Notes under the pieces: model-generated | Told to the model about the DNA's origin: nothing | The model's database searches: none | Seen by the model: only the letters and a program-made list of their open reading frames with translations | DNA from: Orobanche coerulescens | Lineage: Eukaryota; Streptophyta; Magnoliopsida; Lamiales; Orobanchaceae | Length of the DNA: 64,000 nt | Reading direction: 5' to 3' | Assembly: GCA_033398695.1 (NCBI GenBank) | Contig: CM065801.1 | Coordinates: forward strand, 108,524,670 to 108,588,669 | Made by a program: the position numbers and the translations under genes | In this document: piece by piece, positions 34,501 to 46,165 of the stretch | Layout: each line of letters starts with the position of its first letter | How positions within the stretch are numbered: the first letter of the stretch is position 1

Positions 34501-35988
34501 TGTTGGAAAGTAAAACGCAGCGGAAGCAAAGTTTTGGAAAGTTGATGATAGCGTTTTACGCATCTACGAGCATTAGATCTATTTAGGCATGCTAATTAAT
34601 TAATTACTAAGACTAATAAGCAATTTAAATATTATTTATTATTTATTAATTAAATATGTTGATAAATAAAATATCCTAATATAGATCCAAGATCATAGGA
34701 TACTACCTTTTGAAACATGTTGGTTACTTCCGTCTTGATCGCCTTGTATTTGTACCTTTAGATCTTCTAGAGTATGATCCGCCTTGAACCGGACGTTGTG
34801 TGGGCAACGAGCTACCGAATCTTGTTTGGACACCTATGGATCGGCCGAAATCTATATCTCACAATTCTCGATTTTCTTTTCTTCAAGTAATTCCGATATG
34901 TAGCAAGAATTAAAGTGTTCTCTCAATTGTGGAATCAAAGACACAAGTCAAGATCCACAATTAAACACTTAGAAGAAAAATCGAAATCCCTTGTGTAAGT
35001 ATATGATAAAAATCGGCCAACACTCCATATGTCCTATTTATAGGCTCTTGGACTACTACTAGGGATCTAAAGGAGGATTATGGAAGGACTCCCAATTAAT
35101 TCATCTTACCTTAGTAGGACTCTTCCAAATATATGATGAATCTATTAATATAAACTTAGTCCACTAAAAAATTGATATTGCACTTCCTACCAAGATCCCA
35201 AATTACGAAATTGGGCTCCTTATTAAATATATTATTTCCCGTGTTTAAGATATCGAATGTCCATTAATTAAATATAAGCTACTGACAACTTTAATTAATT
35301 AATATCTTATCCAAGAGCAATACCACTCGAACCTTATTATTATATCGGAATTAAATCCACCTGCAGGGTTTAATATAATAATCATTATCAAGCTCCTCAA
35401 GGGGACATCATCAACCCGCACGAGTTGGGACACGATTTCTAGTAATAATAATATTTGTCATATAAACAATATTATTGCCCAAGATACGAGGCTTATTGAG
35501 TCGATCATTTTGACTCTCGTCTATGATAAATCAAAGCAATAATTATTATAAATACACAATTAAATATTATATACGTAGAATTAAAAAATAAAAATTATCC
35601 GAGATTTACGTTCTTCTTACAGTCAGTACAGAAGACACTATCTCACCTCAATCCTGTTCAATGTATGCAAATACGCTAATGTATGCTAATAGTCAAAACC
35701 AACTATTCTCAAGCATACACTACAACCCTTTATATAATTTGTCTAATAATTATATAGGTTGTGAACTATTATATTATTTTATAAGGCACCGATAATGTGA
35801 TCTTCCGTGTGACACCAACACACCACATTATCCACAATATAAAATAATTAGACATTTCATTTGCATAACCATAACGTGAATAAATATGCAAATCATGTGA
35901 TTAAATGTAATTAATATCTTCATAGGTAGTAATAGGGAAATTAGGTAATACAAGCATAAAGTATGCTTTGCAGTATACAATCCTAACA
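34501..35988 (-). repeat. copia-2 3' LTR, 1488 bp
   Basis: Minus strand TGTTAGGATTG... to ...CTTTCCAACA. AT-rich, with no coding sequence. The PPT (minus TAAGTGGGAGAT) lies at 35989-36000. Confidence 0.88.
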
Positions 35989-36003
35989 ATCTCCCACTTA
36001 TAC

Positions 36004-39000
36004 TCAAAGCAATGCTGCCATACACCGTAATCCCATTCCTTCCACATGCCTTTCAAAAAATTTTGAAGGTAGGCCTTTCGTGAAAGGGTCAGCAAGATTA
36101 TCTTCCGATGCAACCCTGGCTACAACTACATCTCCTTCCTTTACGAAGTGTCGTATGATGTGGTACTTGCGGTTGATATGTTTACTTGCCTGATGGGCTC
36201 GTGGTTCCCTTGAATTTGCGACTGCACCAGTATTATCACAATAAAGTGTAATACCCTCTGGCAAATCGGGAATCACATCTAAGTCCTGCAGGAAGTACAT
36301 GAGCCACACTGCCTCCTTGGCTGCCTCAGAGGCTGCCACGTACTCGGCTTCCATGGTAGAGTCCGAGATGCATTTCTGTTTCACACTCCTCCAACTAATG
36401 GCTCCACCTCCCAGTCTAAACACATAACCGGAAGTAGACTTGGACTTTTCTTTGTCCGATGAAAATCGAGTCGGTAACCCACCTAAGTGTGTCGTCTGAT
36501 TTATATACAAGCATGTACTCCCAAATTCCTTCTCGTACTTGAGTATGTGCTTTACAAAGAATCCAGTGTCACAGTCACGGTTTGACTGATATCTAGCAGC
36601 CATGCCCACGGCATGACAGATATCTGGTCTAGTGCAAAGCAGAGCATACTTGAGACTTCCCACAGCAGATGCATAAGGGACCATCTTCATGTCATCTATC
36701 TCCTTTTGTGTCTTAGGACACATGTTCTTAGATAGTTGAATTCCATGTTTGTAAGGTAGAAAACCTTTCTTGGAATTCTTCATGCTAAACCGCTTCAGCC
36801 CTGTATCGATATAGGATGCCTGGGATAAGCACAACATCCTCTTCTTCCGATCACGAAAGATCCTGATTCCAAGGATGTGTCTTGCTTCTCCTAGATCCTT
36901 CAGATCGAACTGCTCAGATAGCCATACACGTACGTCCGACAACTCTTTCACGTTGTTTCCAATCAGAAGAATATCGTCTACATACAATACAAGAAACACC
37001 AACACGTTTCCATCGCATTTCTTATACACATAACTCTCACTCGGACATTGGACGAATCTATTTGACTGGACAACTTCATCAAAACGAGTTTTCCAAGATC
37101 TAGATGCTTGCTTAAGTCCATAAATGGATTTCTTAAGTTTCCACACCAAGTGCTCTTCTCCTTCAGGAATGAATCCCTCTGCTTGGCGCATATAGATTTC
37201 ATTGTCTAGACTCCCATTCAAGAATGCAGTCTTGACATCCATCTGCCAAATCTCCAGATCCAAATGCGCAGCTATAGCTAAAAGAATTCGGATTGACTTA
37301 AGCATGGCTACCGGCGAAAAGGTTTCATCATAATCGATACCCTCTTTCTGAGTGTAACCTTTTGCAACAAGCCTCGCTTTGAAGGTTTCAACCTTCCCGT
37401 CACGTCCTTTATTTCGCTTGTAGACCCATTTACTCCCAATGGCCTGTACACCATCAGGTAGTTCTACTAGCTCCCACACTTGATTGGAATCTATAGATCC
37501 CATTTCTGATTCTATTGCTACTTGCCAGGAGTCAGCATCTTTATCTTGGATTGCCTCCTTATAGGTCCAGCGATCTGATTCATCTTCGCCTGGGATTGAG
37601 TCCGAAGACTTTCCCATGCCTATGAATCGTTCGGGCTGACGAACAACCCTCCCACTAGGACGAGGCAAATCCTGAGTTGGTGTAAAAGTATCAGAATCGA
37701 TACGTGGTGCAGTGTCAGTTGGCGCTTGTACGATTGGTATAGACAGAGTCTCGCCCCTCAGCTCTTCCAGAATTATCTCGCTCATGGGCTTGTGACTAAT
37801 TATCTAATCCTCTTCCAGAAATCGGGCATTGGTGCTAACAATGACCTTTTGATCCTGGGGATTATAGAACAAGCCACCCTTCGTTCCCTTAGGGTATCCT
37901 ACAAACACTCGTACTTCTGTACGAGATGCCAACTTATCAGCTTCCTTATTCAGCACATGTGCTGGAGTACCCCAAAATCCGAACATGTCCTAGACTGGGC
38001 TTACGCCCACTCCACAGTTTTGTGGGTGTTTTTGGAACTGATTTCGAAAGCACCAGGTTTAGAATGTACGCCGCTGTTTCTAAGGCATATCCCCAAAACG
38101 AAATAGTTAAATCTGAATAACTCATCATTGATCTAACCATTTCTAAAAGAGTCCTATTCCTTCTTTCAGCCACACCATTTTTTTGTGGAGTTCCTGGCGC
38201 GGTGAGCTGGGACGAAATCCCCTCATTCGCCAAGAAATCCAAAAACTCTGCACTAAGGTATTCTCCACCACGATCAGATTGTAGCGACTTGATACTCTTC
38301 CCATGACGCTTTTCCGTTTCAGCCTTGAAGTCTCTGAACTTGTCAAAAGCTTCAGACTTACGTCGCATCAAATATATGTATCCATATCTCGAATAATCAT
38401 CTATAAATGTGATGAAGTATTCGAAACCACCCCTAGCCTGGATATTCATTGGACCACATACATCCGTATGAACCAATTCTAACACATTATGAGCACGGTT
38501 TCCCTTGGTTTTAAAAACCCTTTTGGTCATCTTACCTTCCAGACAGGATTCACAAATTGGAAATGACTCAACTTGGAGATCATCCAATGGGCCATCATCT
38601 ACCAATCTTTGAATCCTTCCAAGGTGTACATGTCCTAACCGTAAATGCCACAGATATGTTTGGTTTATGCTTGAAGGTTCTTTTCTATTTTTAGGTTTAG
38701 ACAAAGAGTTAGGTGATTTATGCATAAGAGTTTGTGCAGTATTAACGACATATAGTCCATCATTAAAAGTACCTTTGCAAATATATTCACCGCTTCTTTT
38801 CTTAATAATGGCATCATCATCAAAAGAAACTGAATAACCATCGCATTTTAATTTAGAAACCGAAATTAAATTCATTCTAAAATCCGGTACTAATAATACA
38901 TTATTGATAACTAGTAATTTATTATTAATCTTCAACTGCACGACTCCCACTGCAACAGCCATAAGCCTGGAATAATTGCCCCAGTTGATGGTAATCTCGC

Positions 39001-39944
39001 CCGCACTAAGCTGCTTGGTCACCTGAAAACCATGCGAGTCAAAGAAAACATGATCAGTGGAGCCTGAATCAACTATCCACGGAGTGGAAGAACAAGCTGC
39101 CAAACATGTTTTGACTACTAGTGCACGAGACATACCTTTCTTAAGAGCAGGGCAGTCCGCTTTAAAATGTCCTTTCTGACCGCACTTGTAGCACTTTCCC
39201 TTTGGCTTTTTGTTCGCCTTGGGGTGAGGAGCCTTGCTTTTCACCTTAAGGGTTGCCACTTGCTTCTGGCCAACCTTCTTCTTCTTCTTTCCCCATTTTG
39301 GTTTGGAAGAAGTAGCACCAGTTTCCGCAAGAATCTGATGATAACCTTGTTTGAAGAGACCTTTAGAAGACTGAAGCTCTGTCAGAAGTTCCGCCAAACT
39401 ATATATCCTACGGTTCATATTGTAGTTAAGGCAGAACTGCTCAAAGCTTCAGGGTAAGCTGCCTAAGATAATATCGACTTGCGTTTCCGTATCGATAGCA
39501 GCCCCCAGAATGCTCAGTTCGTTCAAATAAGACATCATTTTTAGAACATGATCCCTCACTGGAGTCCCTTCAGACATTTGGGTTGTCATCAATACCCTCA
39601 TTGCATTTTGTCTAGCCGCCCGGTTCCGATGACCAAACATCTCGGTGAGACTTTTCATCATTTCCGCGGCCGAGCCCATCGTCTGATGCTGATGCTACAA
39701 TACATTTGTCAGTGAAGCCAAAATGTAACAGCGAGCCATCTCATCAGACTTTTTTCCATTTTCGGAATTCAGCCAACTCTTCGGAAGTGGCATCCGGTTC
39801 TGGTTCTAGAGGGCTCTCCTCGATTAAGACAAATTTATGCCCCTCAGCAGTCAGGACAATGTCAAGATTTCTTTTCCAATTGGCAAAGTTAGTGCCATCA
39901 AGTTTATTTTCTTTGAGAATAACAGCTAGTGGATTGAAAGACAT
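36004..39944 (-). pseudogene. copia-2 Gag-Pol polyprotein with three frameshifts and a stop
   Basis: Gag begins at 39944 (MSFNPLAVILKENKLDGTNF) and shifts frame near 39744 and 39448, where SFEQF...NYNMNRR continues. In the 490-residue frame starting at 39418, the CCHC knuckle CYKCGQKGHFKADC is at residues 76-89, protease VDSGSTDH around 115-122, the HHCC region near 257-292, and the integrase triad at D319, D382 and E418 (D-35-E). A one-base insertion near 37975 shifts the frame. The next segment reaches FLEED and hits TAG (plus 37804-37806), then stays in frame into RT: YVDDILLIGN (residues 268-277 counted from 37785), QASYIDTGLKRF, and RNase H CDNTGAVANSREPRAH and DPFTKGL. The first RNase H Asp motif is lost to an indel near 36465. 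Confidence 0.88.
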
Positions 39945-41334
39945 CTGAGATAAAAATTAAAAACATCCGTCACATAATGCATAGCAAAATATATCGAAAA
40001 ACCTCGAAACACAATATATATGCTAGCAAACAACACCTCAAAAAATCCGCACATGCAAGCCACGATCGTGTGGACGTTTACACACATTTCTCAAGTAGAG
40101 TTTTACGTCTTTAATTTTACTATCTAGTCAAATACATTATGAGAAGTAAAATTAATAGTTAGTTCCTCTTGGCCATGTATTAATTAACATAGACTCTGAT
40201 GGGGAGCTTATTAATTAATACACCTAAGTGAATACCATAATTTAACATCCTTAAAATAATATCTTTTAAGTAATAGTCCTACAGATGGAGAGGTCCTATC
40301 ATAAAAAATAATATTTACCTTATGTTATCATTTTGAAATTTAAAACTAGTGAACCTATAATTAGCACATCCGATATGGAGGAAGACTCTAATGTCAACGC
40401 GCATGCTAATTACTTCACATTTTAAATTAATTATGGAGGCCAATTTGATTTTATTTAAAATTAAATCAATTTAATCACTTAGTTATTTTAGTCTTAAGGT
40501 TTTTAATTTTCTCGTCCTAACATGCAAGGAAACATATCACGCATACATCCATACATGCCATACATCAAAACAATAAAAACCAAAAATAAAGCATGGATAA
40601 TTAATTATCCAATTATCATGGTCTTCTTCCTTGAGTTGAATCCGAGAAAATCTTCGACTCGATCTCTCCCACTGAATCAAGCATCTCGTCGCTCCTCCCC
40701 GGTCGGGCCGTGGATTTTCAAAATTAAAATTTCACTTTTATGCAAAATTAATTACATAAAAAAAATTTAATTTTAAATCCTGACTCCCCAGCGGACGCAA
40801 CGAACGGCGGCGAAACGGACCGGACCAAAAGCTGGGCGGCCCGGCCAGGCTGGCCAAGGCGCCGGACAGTGCCGCCCGCTGCAGCGGCCGCAGGCTGCTC
40901 ATGGCCGTGTCTTTGCGTGGCGGCCTTTGCTTAGCTTCAAGCCTTGTGATCTGGCGATCCGGTTACGCTCTATTTCTTCGCGATTCCGTCATTTTCCGAA
41001 TTCGATTACAATTTTACACAAAATAAATACATCGAAATTACATCAAGATTTACAAGAAAAAATAAAACCACCTAGAACTACCCGCGGATTTTCTCACGGG
41101 AAAACCATTACATGCCTAAAAAAAACGGGCCAAACCAACAATTGCATAATTAAGATAAATAAATAAATAAATACACCATTCATATAAACCATGATAATTG
41201 GATCATATCACCTGCAAGAACACATCTAGCAAAATATTACAACATCAAAATATTAGAATATTTAAATTGCTATCAATTAATCACTAATATTAATTAAAAT
41301 AGCAAAAGCCTAAAAATCCGGCTATGATACCAAT
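39945..41334 (-). other. copia-2 leader and PBS
   Basis: Noncoding leader. The PBS, at 41320-41334 next to the 5' LTR, reads ATTGGTATCATAGCC on the minus strand. A short GC-rich block lies at 40785-40930. No gene seen. Confidence 0.75.
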
Positions 41335-42822
41335 TGTTGGAAAGTAAAACGCAGCGGAAGCGAAGTTTGGGGAAGTTGATGATTGCGTTTTACGCATCTA
41401 CGAGCATTAGATCTATTTAGGCATGCTAATTAATTAATTACTAAGACTAATAAGCAATTTAAATATTATTTATTATTTATTAATTAAATATGGTGATAGA
41501 TAAAATATCCTAATCTAGATCCAAGATCATAGGATATTACCTTTTGAAATGTGTTGGTTACTTCCGTCTTGATCGCCTTGTATTTCTACCTTTAGATCTT
41601 CTCGAGTATGATCTGCCTTGAACCGGACGTTGTGTGGGCAACGAGCTACCGGATCTTGTTTGGACACCTATGGATCGGCCGAAATCTATATCTCACAATT
41701 CTCGATTTTCTTTTCTTCAAGTAATTCCTATATGTAGCAAGAATTAAAGTGTTCTCTCAATTATGGAATCAAAGACACAAGTCAAGATCCACAATTAAAC
41801 ACTTAGAAGAAAAATCGAAATCCCTTGTGTAAGTATATGATAAAAATCGGCCAACACTACATATGTCCTATTTATAGGCTCTTGGACTACTACTAGGGAT
41901 CTAAAGGAGGATTATGGAAGGACTCCCAATTAAGTCATCTTACCTTATTAGGACTCTTCATAATATATGATGAATCTGTTAATATCAACTTAGTCCACTA
42001 AAAAATTGATATTGCACTTCCTACCAAAATCCCAAATTACGAAATTGGGCTCCTTATTAAATATATTATTTCCCGTGTTTATGATATCGAATGTCCATTA
42101 ATTAATTATAAGCTACTGACAGCTTTAATTAATTAATATCTTTTCCAATAGTAGTACCACTCGAACCTTATTATTATATCGGAATTAAATCCACCTGCGG
42201 GGTTTAATATAATAATCATTATCGAGCTCCTCAAGGGAACATCATCAACCTGCACCAGTCGGGACATGATTTCTAGTAATAATAATAATTATCGTATAAA
42301 CAATATTATTGTCCAAGATACGAGGCTTATTGAGTCGATCATTTTGACTCTCACCTATGATAAATCAAAGCAATAGTTATTATAAATACACAATTAAATA
42401 TTATACACTTAGAATTAAGAAATAATAATTATCCGAGATTTACGTTATTCTTACAGTCAGTACAGAAGACACTATCTCACCTCGATCCTGTTCAACGTAT
42501 GCAAATACGCTAATGTATGCTAATAGTCAAGACCAATGATTCTGAAGCATACACTACAACCCTTTATATAATTTGTCTAATAATTATATAGGTTGTGAAC
42601 TATTATATTATTTTATAAGGCACCGATAATGTGATCTTCCGTGTGACACCAACACACCACATTATCTACAATATAAAATAATTAGACATTTCATTTGCAT
42701 AACCATAACGTGAATAAATATGCAAATCATGTGATTAAATGTAATTAATATCCTCATAGGTAGTAACAGGGAAATTAGGTAATACAAGCATAAAGTATGC
42801 TTTGCAGTATACAATCCCAACA
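41335..42822 (-). repeat. copia-2 5' LTR, 1488 bp
   Basis: Same boundaries and length as the 3' LTR; scattered substitutions only in the parts compared. Confidence 0.88.
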
Positions 42823-44351
42823 GCTCACCCCTTCACGACCGCTACTAGCTCGATCTCCGAGTACCTAAAAATAAAGCCCACGACGGGGTCAGCCACAATA
42901 CTCAACAATGATATCAATCACATCATCATAAATAATTACATACCAATGTAATAACGAAGTAAGAACACTACCGATGTAATCTTACCGTTATAACCTCACC
43001 AATCCATAACAGATCAATCCTTAACATATTCCACGTTCCGCATTCTCAATTGACGAAATGAACCCAACAACAATTATCAAGAATTCTCAAAACATCATCA
43101 TAACTCATAAGTGTGGAAATAATCCAATCTGTGCCAACTCCTGTCCATAAGATTACACAATCAAATCTCAACATGTATAAACCTATAATACACAACATAT
43201 CTATAGATCAACTACCACATGATAATGATAACAAATCCCGAACATCGACGTACAGTCCGAATGCTCATACGATCAATAACAATGATCAACCAATACATCA
43301 CTGAGAATATCATCGACATGATAACTCCAACATGACCAACAAAGGATCGACGATAATCGAGAATACCATCAACATGATAACTCCGACACGATCAACAAAG
43401 GATCAACAATAACTGAGAATACTATCAACATGATAACTCCGACACGATCAACAAAGGATCAATAATAACTGAGAATACCATCAACAAGGTAGACTCCAAA
43501 TGATCAAAAATAATGGATCTCAAAGTAATAACCCCGACTGTCGAAACATACCCCCTGGGTGTATGAACAACCCGTCGTAAACCGTCGAACATATCCAATC
43601 AAACATGGAACTATGAACGACCAAACGGTATGACTCAAAGATGGACGTCATAGTACGCCTGGTCCGAATATGTTTTAGTGCACATGTCCACCCCGTATAC
43701 GGAATCCAGGATATACGTGGGACAATGTACCTCATTAGCCTCAACGAACTATGTCTCGTGTGCACAGCCCTTCACGGAAAATATTCACACATGACTATAT
43801 ATGTGCCCGGCTAAAAATCCTACACAATATCCAATCGGAATGCAGATATGACTCCAGATATGTCACGATGCAACATGACAACGAAACTCAAAGAAACACA
43901 TATCCAATAAGGAACAAAAGACTCACCGAAGTGAACAACAACAGACTGACAATGAAAAGTCGACACGACCAATCAATATTCAAAACAACAATCCTGGGAT
44001 CACAAACCCCAAATGATAATCCATACGATCAAAAATCTCAGACAACAGTTCTGGGATCAACATCCCTCATTGAGACGATCAACACAACCATTAATAACAA
44101 CAATAGTCCTGGGATCAACATCTCTCAACGAACAACCAATACGAATCTCAATATACGAAGCCTCAACGTACAACATATACAACAACTCAACATAATAATT
44201 ATCTCATAACTGAACAATACATAAATTACCTCAAAGCCGAAGACAACATCCTTTCCACGAACAACATCCCTGAACGAATACACAGTTATACAAATAATCT
44301 CAAATAACATACCATCCATTCAATACCAATAAACCTTTATCCCGATACTTA
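42823..44351 (-). repeat. LTR D, right part (truncated at 44351)
   Basis: Resumes with GCTCACCCCTTCACGACC and stays collinear with LTRs B and C up to CCCGATACTTAT. There a CACTA terminus begins. The remaining 2.6 kb of LTR D, including its U3, would lie to the right of the window. Confidence 0.85.
43325..43500 (-). repeat. 56-bp minisatellite in LTR D
   Basis: About three units of the array seen in LTRs A-C, with a few substitutions. Confidence 0.72.
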
Positions 44352-44588
44352 TACTACGCCACAAATGGCCTTCAGCAACGTTTATTTGGATGTTACAAGC
44401 AAAAGTGTTAGCATAGATGCCTTAAAATTGATCTATGCTAACACTTTTTTTTTTATCATTACAGTTGATAGTAACCGGTGTTGCCATAGTATCTATGGTA
44501 ACACCAAATTAGGTGTTACTGTTGATCTTTAAAAAAAGCGTTACAAGGGAAGAAAAAAATAAGCGGAAAATAAGGAACCTGTAAAAAT
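44352..44588 (+). mobile_element. CACTA-1 terminus (fragment)
   Basis: Begins TACTACGCCACAAATGG, one base from the CACTACGCC terminal repeat of a CACTA element. The region holds strong hairpins: GTGTTAGCATAGAT with its exact complement about 12 bases later (44406-44446), GGTGTTGCCATAG with CTATGGTAACACC (about 44477-44506), and GTAACACC...GGTGTTAC (about 44498-44519). Such paired subterminal repeats are typical of En/Spm elements. The other end is not in the window. Confidence 0.55.
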
Positions 44589-44758
44589 TGTAACGACCCG
44601 ATTTTTCTAATAATATTTTATGAATATATTTTTAAAATAAGGAAAAACTGTAAAAATTTAAAGTCGTTACGAAACTAACATTGTGTAAAATATTTGCGGA
44701 ACTTAAAAGCTGAAATTGAGATGACTTGAATGAAAAATGCTTGATGCTTATGAATAGA
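44589..44758 (+). repeat. Possible LTR start fragment of another gypsy element
   Basis: TGTAACGACCCGATTTTTC resembles the beginning of plant chromovirus LTRs. Only 170 bases precede the next CACTA terminus. No partner LTR is visible. Confidence 0.35.
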
Positions 44759-44965
44759 CACTACGCCATAAGTGCTCATATGCAACGCATATCTCCAGTG
44801 TTGCGAGGAAAAATATTGCAATAGCCCTCTAATCTTTATTTTTTTGCAATACTACCCAACTAGTGTTGCATTAGACCTGAATGCACTGTTGCAAAAGACG
44901 TTAATGCATCACCAACCTAAAGTATTGGATTATACGCGAACTTAAAGCGTTGCAATAGACTAAAT
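44759..44965 (+). repeat. CACTA-2 terminal and subterminal repeats
   Basis: After the CACTA terminus there are at least six variants of GTTGCAATAGAC (for example near 44799, 44815, 44850, 44871, 44893, 44951). This is the usual arrangement of transposase-binding subterminal repeats. Confidence 0.65.
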
Positions 44966-45240
44966 TATCCTAATAATTACGAAAAATATTCTAAATATTT
45001 TAATAAAAATATCGTCAAATTTAATTTTTTTACACTAAAACAAAATAAATTATTAATTTTTTACTTAAAAAAATTTTGGATTAAAATTAATAAATTTGAA
45101 AAAAGAAAATAATTCCTTAAAATTATAATAAATAAAATATATTATATGAATACATATATTTTTCTTTTGAAAATTATAATCTAAAACTAAAATAAAAAAT
45201 TGAATTTATACATTCAACTCTTTAAAATATAATAAGAAAT

Positions 45241-45335
45241 ACTCCCTCCATCCCAGTCTAAGTCGCTCATCTTTCAATTTTAGGTGTCCCACTCTAAGTT
45301 GCTCGTTCCATTTTTGGTAAGTTCATGGGCCCACT
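45241..45335 (+). repeat. Stowaway-like MITE terminus (partial)
   Basis: TACTCCCTCCATCCCAGT matches the Stowaway terminal sequence including the TA target. A second inner copy (GTGTCCCACTCTAAGTTGCT) follows. The opposite end was not found, so it is truncated or degenerate. Confidence 0.5.
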
Positions 45336-45599
45336 AAAATAATTAAAAGTTCATACAACTTTAATATCTCTGAATCAGATTCGATTAGCCCATAAACCCA
45401 TTAACCCAATTGGATCCATATTACACTTCAGACCTAATATGATCCAATACCACACCCGATTCACATCCCATTCTCAAACCTTATTTTCTGTTCTTGAATC
45501 TCGGAATACAAATCGCCTCTCTTTCTCTCAAAAACCCTATATCCGATCTCACACCACCTCACACGAATTGAATCGGTTGCTTTCCTTTATTCCTTCATC

Positions 45600-46165
45600 G
45601 ATGAAACACCCGATGTAGGTATTCCGGACACTTTTGCTCCTGGACAAACTATTCGAACCGATGACATCTATATGAAGAAGAAGACCCCTAAACCCACTAG
45701 GACGAAGCACAATCCCTGTATGGACGGGACAGATAGGTTTTGCTCGTTTTGCTTTCTTAAATATCAATCTTTTCTTCAGCAGCTACTGATCAACTTACAT
45801 GGATGTAGATTCAGTTTATACAATGATACTCCACATAGATACCCTGGTGCTAAGGGGGAGACTGCAGTTGTCGATAGAGTGGTACTCTCCTCTGACAGGA
45901 ATAACAACTTATGCGTCAAATTCATGATTCGTCATACTCGGAGGCCTGAGGTAGTGAACTGATTTAGCGTGAAACTTTCAGTTTGATCAATTTGAAATGT
46001 CTTCAAAAAGCTAAATGACAACTTTTCCGCCTAGGTTGGTGACATATTTAATAGTCGTCATGGGAAAAAAGGAGTTTGTGGCACCATTGTTCAACAGGAG
46101 GATTTCCCTTTTTATGAACGTGGAATTTGTCCCGAGTTAATCATGAATACTCATGGATTTCCTAG
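45600..46165 (+). pseudogene. NRPC2: Captured fragment of RNA polymerase III second-largest subunit gene
   Basis: Three exon-like pieces join in one frame through GT-AG introns: about 45600-45736, 45815-45950 and 46035-46165. The joined product includes APGQTIRTDDIYMKKKTPKP, then [63 protein letters not shown] and THGFPR. The closest family remembered is the Pol III subunit RPC2/NRPC2 ([20 protein letters not shown] and GICPDLIMNPHGFPS). The conserved [11 protein letters not shown] has become [11 protein letters not shown], so catalytic function is unlikely. Both ends are truncated; the next exon (SRMTVGK) is not seen. Introns retained mean DNA-level capture. It is about 130 codons with no frameshift. 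Confidence 0.78.

Larger units (their letters stand above)
34501..42822 (-). mobile_element. copia-2: nearly complete Ty1/copia element
   Basis: LTRs of identical length (1488 bp) at 34501-35988 and 41335-42822, about 97 percent alike by eye. Perfect 5-bp target-site duplication GCTCA (34496-34500 and 42823-42827). All copia domains are present in order on the minus strand: gag, zinc knuckle, protease, integrase, RT, RNase H. It is one of the younger insertions here, but the ORF carries a few frameshifts and one stop. Confidence 0.9.
7563..44351 (-). repeat. Head-to-tail array of giant-LTR, mini-internal chromovirus-like elements (with insertions)
   Basis: After removing three inserted elements, this stretch reads LTR A (partial) - 388 bp - LTR B - 388 bp - LTR C - 388 bp - LTR D (partial), all in the same minus-strand orientation. 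The only uninterrupted full LTR is 4667 bp (15951-20617). Successive LTR ends are 5055 bp apart (15562 to 20617; 15951 to 21006). Each 388-bp internal segment has a tRNA-iMet-like PBS at one side and a PPT at the other and no coding capacity. Short ORFs inside recur only because the units are copies. Tandem sharing of LTRs suggests unequal recombination. Confidence 0.88.
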
